NCBI GenBank assembly: GCA_013375455.1
Contig: JABXJT010000011.1
Coordinates: 1-64,000 of the forward strand
Direction: 5' to 3'
Origin: Candidatus Helarchaeota archaeon
Lineage (GTDB): Archaea; Asgardarchaeota; Lokiarchaeia; Helarchaeales; HEL-GB-A
Length of the DNA: 64,000 bases
Below the pieces are notes generated by a model. That model saw nothing but the letters and a program-made list of their open reading frames with translations. It was not told where the DNA came from and searched no databases. The first letter of the stretch is position 1. The number at the start of each line of letters is the position of its first letter. Both the position numbers and the translations under genes were made by a program. Shown here one piece after another: positions 1 through 6,893 of this stretch.

Positions 1-160
1 GATCTAACTGCTAAACAACCTTGGAATTTTAAAATTTTACAATCTTATATCAAATAAATAAATGGCATTAATAAAAATTTACCTTCTAAACTAAATTGAT
101 TAGTCAAAAATTCAGTAACCTTTAAAATTTGAATATGGTTCAGTTTTGGTGGTGATGGAC

Positions 161-583
161 ATGGTAAAGGTAGGCGATTATGAATTACCGGATGATTTGT
201 ATTATTATGAGCAGCACACTTGGGTGAAACTTGAGGGCGAGGTTGTCCGGGTTGGTCTAGACACCATTGGCTTAGCAAGAGCTGGAAAAATTGTTTTCAT
301 ACGCGTCAAAAAGGGAAAAACCATTACACAGGGAAAGTCGTTTGGAACGGCAGAAGCTGGAAAAGGAGTAATTCCTCTACGTGCACCTGTCTCAGGTGAA
401 ATAATTGAAAACAACCCAAAAGTAGATAAAAGAAATGTCGATCTACTTAATAATGACCCTTATGGCGAGGGTTGGATTATAAAAATGGCCCCCACTAACC
501 TAGATGAAGAAATAAAAACGCTAAAACACGGCGATGATGTAATTCCCTGGGCTGAAGAAGAGATTAAAAAAATAGACGAATGA
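161..583 (+). CDS. gcvH: GcvH-like lipoyl-carrier protein
   Basis: Small single-domain protein of the glycine cleavage H family, which carries a lipoyl group on a lysine as a swinging arm between partner enzymes. The family pattern is visible: the N-terminal YYYEQHTWVKLEG strand, then GTAEAGKGVIPLRAPVSGEI around the expected lipoyl lysine (the K of EAGKGV), then NNDPYGEGWIIKM near the C-terminus. The residues before the lysine (EAGK) differ from the common ESVK motif, so this could be a divergent carrier rather than a true glycine cleavage subunit. No gcvT or gcvP is nearby. Starts at 146 (TTG), 155 (ATG) and 161 (ATG) are possible; 161 is preferred because GGTGGTG lies six bases upstream. 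A terminator-like hairpin follows the stop. Confidence 0.8.
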   Translation: MVKVGDYELPDDLYYYEQHTWVKLEGEVVRVGLDTIGLARAGKIVFIRVKKGKTITQGKSFGTAEAGKGVIPLRAPVSGEIIENNPKVDKRNVDLLNNDPYGEGWIIKMAPTNLDEEIKTLKHGDDVIPWAEEEIKKIDE

Positions 584-587
584 ACAA

Positions 588-629
588 GAGGTTTAATTGA
601 ACCCCTCCTCATAAAATTTTAATTTTTTT
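588..629 (+). terminator. terminator-like hairpin with T-tract
   Basis: Just after the gcvH-like stop, GAGGTT (588-593) can pair with AACCCCTC (600-607) with a small bulge, followed by an AT-rich stretch and a run of seven T near 622-629. It fits an intrinsic-type or U-rich archaeal terminator. The stem is short and imperfect, so this is tentative. Confidence 0.35.
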
Positions 630-698
630 CTCTAATATTCATTCATGCATTAAAAAAACGTTTTTTCTCAACGTATTAATTAGTAAGCATAAGATTTA

Positions 699-708
699 CT
701 TATAAATA
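699..708 (+). promoter_or_regulatory. possible TATA box upstream of selD
   Basis: CTTATAAATA lies about 90 bases before the selD start in a long AT-rich gap and resembles an archaeal TATA box. Other AT-rich stretches between 720 and 760 could serve equally well, and no clear BRE is seen. Confidence 0.3.
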
Positions 709-781
709 TCAATAATTTTTCTGCTATTTTTAAATAATAAATAGTCTTTAGTCAAATTGTATGATTAATTTCTCATTTAAT

Positions 782-790
782 GGAGGTGAT
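782..790 (+). promoter_or_regulatory. strong Shine-Dalgarno that fixes a CTG start for selD
   Basis: GGAGGTGAT is a near-perfect match to the 16S anti-SD. It ends six bases before CTG at 797, the first codon after an in-frame TAA. No ATG, GTG or TTG in the selD frame lies at a usable distance, so the site supports initiation at CTG. Confidence 0.65.
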
Positions 791-796
791 CAGTAA

Positions 797-1837
797 CTGT
801 CTGATGAATACCGTTTAACCAAGGCAGTGGATATTCACGGATGAAGCTGTAAATTACCACAGAAAGAACTTTTTGCTTTGTTAAAGGATGCAAATATTCA
901 GATCCCTTTAAATGATAGAGTTATTGCAGGCATCGGAGAAGATTCAGCAGTCATTAAGATCAGCGAGGATTTAGCACTCGTGAAGACCATCGACATTTTC
1001 ACTCCGCTCGTTGATGATGGATATCTTCAAGGGCAGATTACCGCTTGTAACGTCACGAACGATATTTATGCAATGGCTGTAACAAATATCACCGGGATTC
1101 TGGTATTTGAAGCCTTCCCATACGACATGCCCCACGAAATCACCGTCAATTTACTTAAAGGTTTCTCTGATTTCTCAAAACAACTGAAAGCTCCCATATT
1201 AGGGGGACACACAATTATAAATCCTTGGCCACTACTGGGTGGATGTGCTATAGGGATTTCACATCCTGATAAAATCACCTACTCATCTGGAGCACGCCCT
1301 GGTGATACGCTGATTCTAACCAAAGCACTTGGAACACAACCGGCCATGGCAGTTTATCGCATCCTCCGAGATTCTGAAGTATCGGTTGAAGAAATTTTTC
1401 CCGATTTTTCACGAAAAGAATTAGAAAATCTGCCGGAATTAGCCATAAAAGCGATGTTAATAAGCGAAAAACCGGTTGCAGAAATCATTCGCGAAATTTC
1501 CATCAATGCTGCAACCGATATAACTGGCTTCGGACTTGTCGGTCACGCGCAAGAAATGGCAGAACGTAGTAACGTTGATATCTTGATAGAAAGGATTCCC
1601 GTATTTAACAGAACTATAGAAGTATCTAAAATATTGGGTTATGGGCTCGAAAATGGAACCGCAGCGGAAACGGCGGGCGGTTTATTACTCTCCGTTCCCC
1701 CCGAAAAAATAGATGTCATCGATTCTGAATTAAAAAAGAAAAAAATTCCAGCGTACCATATTGGAAAGGTACTTTCTGGGACTGGTAAGGTTCAATTAGC
1801 AGACTCTCCTGAAATTCTTCAAATTAAAGCGGTATGA
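797..1837 (+). CDS. selD: selenophosphate synthetase SelD, itself a selenoprotein (Sec16)
   Basis: SelD makes selenophosphate from selenide and ATP, the selenium donor for selenocysteine tRNA. The standard reading frame appears to begin at 878, but the same frame continues upstream through an in-frame TGA (842-844) and gives HGUSCKLPQKELF. That is the SelD catalytic loop with Sec where other SelDs have Sec or Cys, followed by the conserved Cys-Lys. Further on are GIGEDSAVI, the DIYAMA and LGGHT loops and ATDITGFGLVGHA, as in the family; the resulting 346 residues are of normal length. The frame is closed by TAA at 794-796, so the start must be CTG at 797, six bases after a strong GGAGGTGAT, giving MSDEYRLT. 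GTG at 827 is the only other candidate and has no Shine-Dalgarno sequence. A SECIS-like fold spans the stop codon. Confidence 0.9.
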
Positions 1838-1883
1838 AAATGAAGGAATGGAAAAAAAATAGAGTCTATTTCTGATTTGCCGC
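1829..1883 (+). promoter_or_regulatory. SECIS-like element of eukaryotic type at the selD 3' end
   Basis: The RNA here can fold like a eukaryotic SECIS. Helix I: GCGGTA (1829-1834) with TGCCGC (1878-1883). Core: ATGAA (1840-1844) opposite TGAT (1873-1876), giving the order U-U, G-A, A-G, A-U of a kink-turn quartet. Helix II: GGAATGGA (1845-1852) with TCTATTTC (1865-1872), eight continuous pairs including two G-U. The apical loop (1853-1864) is A-rich. The stop codon falls in the 5' internal loop. An alternative fold exists: AAATGAAG (1838-1845) with CTTCATTT (1903-1910), enclosing a CCGCC/GGCGG hairpin (1880-1895). Confidence 0.65.
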
Positions 1884-1984
1884 CAAGGCAGGCGGAACCG
1901 CTCTTCATTTACTCTTTACTATCATATTAGAGTTAATCTTTTTACTATATGAAACGGTAACGTAAATCAGAATATTATTTCATA

Positions 1985-2584
1985 TTATACAATTAATGTC
2001 CTTTTTATCTCAATCCAGTTTTTCTTTTGATATTTTTTTATTACATCAGTGACTTTTAATCGGCTATATTTTGTTTCTTCACAAATATCATCTACAGAAT
2101 GTCTACCGTCGCATAAACCCAAGATTCGTGCAGCTTCAACAGAAAATTTTTCTTTACTTAACAGTTCCTTTTTTAATATTGGAACCATCTTTACTCCTTT
2201 CTTTATCGTTTTCGTTGGGGTTTCAGTAGATTGAATCACAATTTCAGGTGTTATTTCAGGAAGTGCATTTTGAATTTCGGGTTCAGAGAATGGAGTTTTT
2301 GTCTCTCCCTTTGAATTAGAGGTTTTCCATGATACTTCTTGAGACTTTTTTGACACGTCTGTGGAATAACTTGGAATTATTATCAATTTAGGATTATGAG
2401 GTTTGATCATTTTAAAAAAATCCTTTTTCTTCATCCATCCTAATTCCTCCCATTCACCTTCAGGAGTAACAGGAAGGTGTGTTTGAACGAAAATTAAGTT
2501 CGATTTTTTCGGATGGTTCATAATTTTAAATTTCCCTATTTCAGTATCAATAGTTTCTTCGATCACGTCTATCTCTTTGATCAC
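1985..2584 (-). CDS. hypothetical protein with C-terminal winged-helix-like domain
   Basis: Not recognised as a named family. The 199 residues split into an N-terminal beta-rich part (about 1-75, with LIFVQTHLPVTPEGEWEELG), a low-complexity Ser/Thr/Pro/Glu linker (about 80-130), and a C-terminal helical part (about 135-199, SVEAARILGLCDGRHSVDDICEET) that looks like a winged helix. The frame starts at GTG, with AGGAGG about nine bases upstream. The gene stands alone between selD and a GH105-like gene. A role in DNA binding is possible, but nothing else supports it. Confidence 0.6.
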   Translation of the reverse strand: MIKEIDVIEETIDTEIGKFKIMNHPKKSNLIFVQTHLPVTPEGEWEELGWMKKKDFFKMIKPHNPKLIIIPSYSTDVSKKSQEVSWKTSNSKGETKTPFSEPEIQNALPEITPEIVIQSTETPTKTIKKGVKMVPILKKELLSKEKFSVEAARILGLCDGRHSVDDICEETKYSRLKVTDVIKKYQKKNWIEIKRTLIV

Positions 2585-2766
2585 GTCTGTTATTCCTCCT
2601 ATAGGGATGAGTAATTAAATGAATTAATGTGTGTATAAGTGTTCTATAAATTAGGTATAATATATTTTTCATTATTTAAAAATAAAGTTAATTTTAAAAA
2701 TTAGAATTGAATTTTGCAATACCCTTAAAATTTCTCAATGTTTTTCTTCAACTCTTTGCTATCATG

Positions 2767-3825
2767 TTAGAGTTTATCTTTTTCTTTTAAAAAATGCATT
2801 AATTTTGCAATTTCTAGCGTTGTAATTAAAAAAAATCCTTGGGCGTGAGGGTAAGGCTTATTATAGGGCGTACGTTTGGGATCTATTGTTTGCCCTGATG
2901 CTTTAGTTACCATTCCGTCTTCGCTAACGCATACAATCACCGCATCGAACGCTTTTTGGACAAACTCAGAAAATTCTGCATCTATCCATCCATTTCTGAT
3001 CGCCTTGGACAAGCCATATGTTATTATCAAAGTGTCTGCAGTTTCCACCTTCGACTTTTCAGAGACATCGTCTAAAAGTGTCCTCCACAGACCAGATTCA
3101 TCTTGACAAAGCATTAGAGACTCGGCCAACCATTGGATTTCCTTGATTAATTGCCCTTTTTTTGGATGATCATCTGAAAGCTGCTCCGCTACCTCAACAA
3201 GGCTTGCTAACATCCATCCATTCCCCCTTCCCCAGAGTGACCCTTCATAGAATTTTTTCTTTTTCTCATCCCAAATATGTCGATATAAGTTTGTACCGGG
3301 ATCTTTGAGATAATCTACATGGAGTAACAGTTGTTTAATTGCTTCATCAGCATATTTAGGCGCTTTTAAGAAGTTACTCGCTCGTGCTAAGAATGGACAT
3401 ATCATTATTACCATATCTACCCATATTTGGGGGAGAACTTTCAAGTAATAAATAGCTCCTTTATCTGAACGCTTTAAAGAGGGATGTAACAGATAATCAG
3501 CTTGTTTTTGAATGCTTTCAGAAAACATTGATTCTTTCTTTTCTAATTCCGCAAAATATAAAGCGGATAAGCCAATTAATGCAAAATTTCCTTGAGATGG
3601 ATCGCCGCCACTTAATTCTCCATCGGGAGTTTGAGTTTTAACTGATTGATCCACCCACTTCCTAACGAAATCTAATGCATCATTATCTTGGTCATACATG
3701 AATTTAGCAAGCAAGCCCCAAAGCAGTAGCCCTTTACCCCAACTTCCCACGGGATACTCTTTATCGAACTGAGTCATTGAAAATTCTTTGACTTTATTTA
3801 AAAGCTTATTAAACGTTGAATCCAT
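2767..3825 (-). CDS. GH105/GH88-type unsaturated glycosyl hydrolase
   Basis: Resembles the GH105/GH88 hydrolases (YteR-like), alpha6/alpha6-barrel enzymes that remove unsaturated uronic acid residues from oligosaccharides left by polysaccharide lyases. The family signature LWGRGNGWMLASLVEVAEQL is clear, followed by DESGLWRTLLDD and a C-terminal PYPHAQGFFLIT segment. About 352 residues is the usual length. There is no signal peptide from the chosen ATG at 3825; a start at 3858 would add a short hydrophobic N-terminus (MLFKFLLLFYL). No clear Shine-Dalgarno separates the two, but an AT-rich stretch about 25 bases before 3825 would suit a leaderless message. Substrate is unknown. Confidence 0.8.
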   Translation of the reverse strand: MDSTFNKLLNKVKEFSMTQFDKEYPVGSWGKGLLLWGLLAKFMYDQDNDALDFVRKWVDQSVKTQTPDGELSGGDPSQGNFALIGLSALYFAELEKKESMFSESIQKQADYLLHPSLKRSDKGAIYYLKVLPQIWVDMVIMICPFLARASNFLKAPKYADEAIKQLLLHVDYLKDPGTNLYRHIWDEKKKKFYEGSLWGRGNGWMLASLVEVAEQLSDDHPKKGQLIKEIQWLAESLMLCQDESGLWRTLLDDVSEKSKVETADTLIITYGLSKAIRNGWIDAEFSEFVQKAFDAVIVCVSEDGMVTKASGQTIDPKRTPYNKPYPHAQGFFLITTLEIAKLMHFLKEKDKL

Positions 3826-3923
3826 GAGATAAAATAAGAGTAAAAATTTAAATAACATTCTCTCTGTAAAAATCTATAACTCTAAAGAAGAGATGATACT
3901 ACATAGAACAAGGGATGAAAAGA

Positions 3924-4943
3924 ATGAAACCTGACGAAATAGATTTTGATAACCTCGGGTTCGACTATATGGCGACCAAAACGATGTTTTGGGCAACGCA
4001 TGATGGAAAATCTTGGACAGATGGAGAATTAAGACCGTTTGGCACGTTCGAAATCAATCCTTCAGCCTGCGTCCTCAATTATGGACAAGGTGTTTTTGAG
4101 GGCATGAAAGCACAACGGACAAAAAACGATCAAATCGTACTTTTCCGTCCTCTCGAGAACGGGAAACGCATGAGCGATAGTTGCGAACGCCTGTGTATTC
4201 CTCCGTATGATCCTGAGAGGTTCGTATATTGGGTGAAGGAAGTCGTTAAGGCCAATAAAGATTACGTGCCGCCCTATGGCAAAGGGGCCCTATACATTAG
4301 ACCAATTATTATTGGCACAGGACCAATTCTCGGTGTGGCTCCAGCACCCGCCTATACTATGATTATCTTTGTTATTCCCGTTGGACCCTATTTTAAAGAG
4401 GGTTTCAACCCAATCAAACTCGAAATTTCGAAGAAATACCATCGGGCAGCCCCCAAGGGAACTGGGCATATTAAATACGTAGGCAACTACGCTGGGACCA
4501 TGCTGCCCTCCGAGGAAACCCACGCGGCTGGGTTTGCCCAGATAATCTATTTAGATGCGGCTCAGGAGAAATACATCGAAGAGGTTGGGACCGCAAACTT
4601 CTTCTGTGTTGTCGATGGGAAATTGCTGACTCCCAAACTTGGATCAATTCTCCCAGGAATCACGCGCAAGTCGGTCATCCAACTTGCCAAAGAAAAACTC
4701 GGGATGACCGTCGAAGAACGTAACGTGAGCTATGAAGAAGTTCTCAAAGCCTCCGAAGTCTTCTGCACTGGAACCGCTGCCGTCATTACCCCCATCGGAT
4801 CCATCATGTTCGAAGGCAAGGAATACGTCTTCAACGATTTCAAAGTCGCCGAAGTTACCCAGAAACTCTACGACCTCTTGACTGGCATTCAACTCATGGA
4901 AATCGAGACTCACTACGATTGGGTTGTCAACGTTAAAGACTAA
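3924..4943 (+). CDS. ilvE: branched-chain amino acid aminotransferase
   Basis: Class IV PLP aminotransferase for the last step of Val, Leu and Ile synthesis. Diagnostic segments: NYGQGVFEGMKAQRT, RLCIPPYDPERFV, RPIIIGTGPILGVAPAP, HIKYVGNYAGTML with the expected PLP-binding lysine, YIEEVGTANFF and GSILPGITRKSVIQLA. Length is normal. ATG codons at 3915 and 3924 are both possible; 3924 sits six bases after GGATG, giving MKPDEIDFDNLG. The gene is visibly richer in G and C than its neighbours (many GCC, ATC, CTC codons), which may reflect high expression or separate ancestry. Confidence 0.93.
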   Translation: MKPDEIDFDNLGFDYMATKTMFWATHDGKSWTDGELRPFGTFEINPSACVLNYGQGVFEGMKAQRTKNDQIVLFRPLENGKRMSDSCERLCIPPYDPERFVYWVKEVVKANKDYVPPYGKGALYIRPIIIGTGPILGVAPAPAYTMIIFVIPVGPYFKEGFNPIKLEISKKYHRAAPKGTGHIKYVGNYAGTMLPSEETHAAGFAQIIYLDAAQEKYIEEVGTANFFCVVDGKLLTPKLGSILPGITRKSVIQLAKEKLGMTVEERNVSYEEVLKASEVFCTGTAAVITPIGSIMFEGKEYVFNDFKVAEVTQKLYDLLTGIQLMEIETHYDWVVNVKD

Positions 4944-5020
4944 ACGCTTTTTTTAAATACCCCTTTTTTCATTTCTCAATTAGATCATTACATTCTATAT
5001 CATAATTTGAAAAACCGATT

Positions 5021-5125
5021 GGGCCTGTGGCCTAGTTTGGGGCGAAATTAAGTAGTTTCTCGAACAAATAGGGCACCTGCCTGCGGAGCAGGAGATCTCG
5101 AGTTCAAATCTCGACAGGCCCACCA
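5021..5125 (+). tRNA. tRNA-Arg (GCG) with a D-loop intron
   Basis: The acceptor strands GGGCCTG (5021-5027) and CAGGCCC (5115-5121) pair fully, with discriminator A and encoded CCA (5123-5125). The anticodon stem is CCTGC/GCAGG with loop CTGCGGA, giving anticodon GCG. The T arm is TCGAG-TTCAAAT-CTCGA. The D arm is interrupted: removing about 27 bases (near 5041-5067) from AGTTTGG...ATAGGGC restores a normal D loop. Exact splice points cannot be fixed by eye. The 3' end is the left copy of a repeat that recurs at 8792-8815. Confidence 0.88.
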
Positions 5126-5521
5126 TTTTTTTCCATAAAAGGTTTAAATCTAAACGAAAATAATAAAAATTTTTTTTAGTGTCTCGAAAAAAACTTATTA
5201 ACGCCGTGAAAACCTTTTATTTTAGCTCAATTTTTTCAGTCTTGGCTTTAATTTGACTTATATTTTACTGTCACTCCTACCTTCTAATTTCCTATTTTCC
5301 ATTTAAATTAAATGAGCAAAAGATAACACAAATGAAAAAAACCATCCTTTTCCTCATTCTGAAAAATTTAAACTTACTCTTAACGAGTAGGAAAAAAAAT
5401 GATAGTATACTTCTCTAAATAATTTTAAAAAGAGAAAATATATTACTGACAATAGTAATGCTGGATCGAGGTTACTAGGGAATTCCATTTTTAAATGAAG
5501 TAACAGGAAAGTGAGATGTGA
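5126..5521 (+). other. AT-rich gap without a recognisable gene
   Basis: About 400 bases of very AT-rich sequence between the tRNA-Arg and the first island gene. Stop codons close all frames quickly. A few short imperfect inverted repeats are present, but nothing convincing as an RNA gene. AT-rich stretches such as 5410-5440 could be promoter elements for the gene at 5522. Confidence 0.5.
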
Positions 5522-6079
5522 ATGGGATTTGAAAAAAAAAAGTCAATTATAGAAAACAAAAATTTTGATCAAGATTCAAATATACCCTTAAGAGGAGACG
5601 TTCAAAAATTTTTTAAGATGAAATTAAACACTGTATTCTTAAGAATGGTTTATCCTGGAGTTATAACAAGATTTTTGACAGAAAATGACTTTGAAACTGC
5701 TAAAAGACTTATGTGGGATCTCGGATATAGGGTTTCAAGATATATTTTTAATTATTTCATTCCAAAATCTAACAAATTTGTAAAAATAATTGAGGAATTT
5801 GGTAAAAAAATATGGGGAACCACATTTAAAATTAAATTCGATAAAACAAAAAAAAGTTATCTAATCAAGCCTAGATCCTGCCCATTATGTGAGGATTTGC
5901 CCCCCTTTGACGTAGAAGGGTTGCATAATTGCTTTCCTCTCGAAGGTTTCCTAATTGGATATTTTGAATTATTAAAAGAACACAACCTATTCAATTATAG
6001 TGAGATCTCAGCTAAAACATTACAATCGAAAGGTACCGGGGCAGATAGTTGCATTTATGAGGTAAAAATAATAAGATGA
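5522..6079 (+). CDS. Cys-rich V4R-like protein (island gene 1)
   Basis: Not firmly recognised. The 185 residues end in a pattern like V4R domains (TRAPP-related fold, thought to bind small hydrophobic ligands): SCPLC, then LEGFLIGYFELL, then GTGADSCIYEV, with cysteines spaced as a likely zinc site. The N-terminal half is helical, with GYRVSRYIFNYFI matching the helix that normally precedes a V4R core. The next gene, nine bases downstream, has the same layout, so they look like a diverged tandem pair. Family assignment is tentative. Confidence 0.6.
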   Translation: MGFEKKKSIIENKNFDQDSNIPLRGDVQKFFKMKLNTVFLRMVYPGVITRFLTENDFETAKRLMWDLGYRVSRYIFNYFIPKSNKFVKIIEEFGKKIWGTTFKIKFDKTKKSYLIKPRSCPLCEDLPPFDVEGLHNCFPLEGFLIGYFELLKEHNLFNYSEISAKTLQSKGTGADSCIYEVKIIR

Positions 6080-6088
6080 GGGGGTAGA

Positions 6089-6739
6089 ATGGTAAAAGAA
6101 AAATTATCTGGGATTAGAAAAAGAGTTGCAGGTGTGGGGAAAAGGTTAGCGTACAGAAAAATGAAAAAAACCAGTTTTTTGTTAATAGCAGATCTTTGTA
6201 ATGTTGTAATAGATAAATTCAGTGAGTTATACGGGTCTCGTTCCGCAGGCATAAAGAAATTTGCCGAAATATGTAAAGAAGAGTCAATTCAAATAATAGC
6301 AGATATAATTGAAACACCTATTCTCTTTGGTATTTCATTCAAATCCTTCCTATCAAAAAACCTTAAAGATTTTCCATTTGTGATAGAAATGATATTTCAT
6401 ATTGTTTTAGGGAGTAAATGGTCTTATTTTTTAGCAAAACCTGAATATATTACAGCTGAACTATCCGCGAAAAAAGTACCTCAATATATATTAAAACTCT
6501 TGCACTGCCCTTTTTGTTACAATATTACGAAGGAGAAAGTAGATGTTAGTGAATTGGAGCCAGGAGTGACACATGGCACTTGGTTTGCAAAACTTTTGGA
6601 AGGAATAATGCAAGGAGTTGTGGATTATTTGGGACTGCAATATGATGTAAATTGTGAAGAAACACAATGTATGATGAGTGGGTATAAAAATGGCGAGGTG
6701 ATCTATAGCTTATTTCCAAGGAAAGGTGCTATAGATTGA
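6089..6739 (+). CDS. Cys-rich V4R-like protein (island gene 2)
   Basis: A second V4R-like protein of 216 residues directly behind the first, with GGGGG as its ribosome binding site. The C-terminal half has HCPFCYNI, then THGTWFAKLLEGIMQGVVDYLG, then CMMSGYKNGEVIYSL: the same CPxC / Gly-rich helix / acidic-Cys / Gly-x-Tyr order as its neighbour. The N-terminal part is basic and helical. Probable co-transcription and shared layout suggest a functional pair. The ligand is unknown and the V4R call is by pattern only. Confidence 0.6.
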   Translation: MVKEKLSGIRKRVAGVGKRLAYRKMKKTSFLLIADLCNVVIDKFSELYGSRSAGIKKFAEICKEESIQIIADIIETPILFGISFKSFLSKNLKDFPFVIEMIFHIVLGSKWSYFLAKPEYITAELSAKKVPQYILKLLHCPFCYNITKEKVDVSELEPGVTHGTWFAKLLEGIMQGVVDYLGLQYDVNCEETQCMMSGYKNGEVIYSLFPRKGAID

Positions 6740-6745
6740 TACCCA

Positions 6746-6777
6746 TTTCGATAATATCAGCGTGGATATTATCGAAA
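6746..6777. repeat. perfect 13-bp inverted repeat
   Basis: TTTCGATAATATC (6746-6758) and GATATTATCGAAA (6765-6777) are exact reverse complements separated by AGCGTG. The repeat begins a few bases after the stop of the V4R-like gene and lies 117 bases before the next start. It could be a terminator-type hairpin or a dimeric operator for the gene at 6894. No T-run follows. Confidence 0.75.
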
Positions 6778-6893
6778 AATTGTATAAAAACAGCTAGATT
6801 GTGGGAAACTCATCCGATTACTTCGGTCAGTTACAAAAAGTTATGAAACTGATGAATAAAGAGGAAAAGAGCTCTTAATTTAGTGAATAAACA

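Noticed and set aside
5041..5067. Treating the interrupted tRNA-Arg as a pseudogene
   Set aside because: All stems pair fully once the insert is removed, and two other tRNAs in the window show the same kind of insert.
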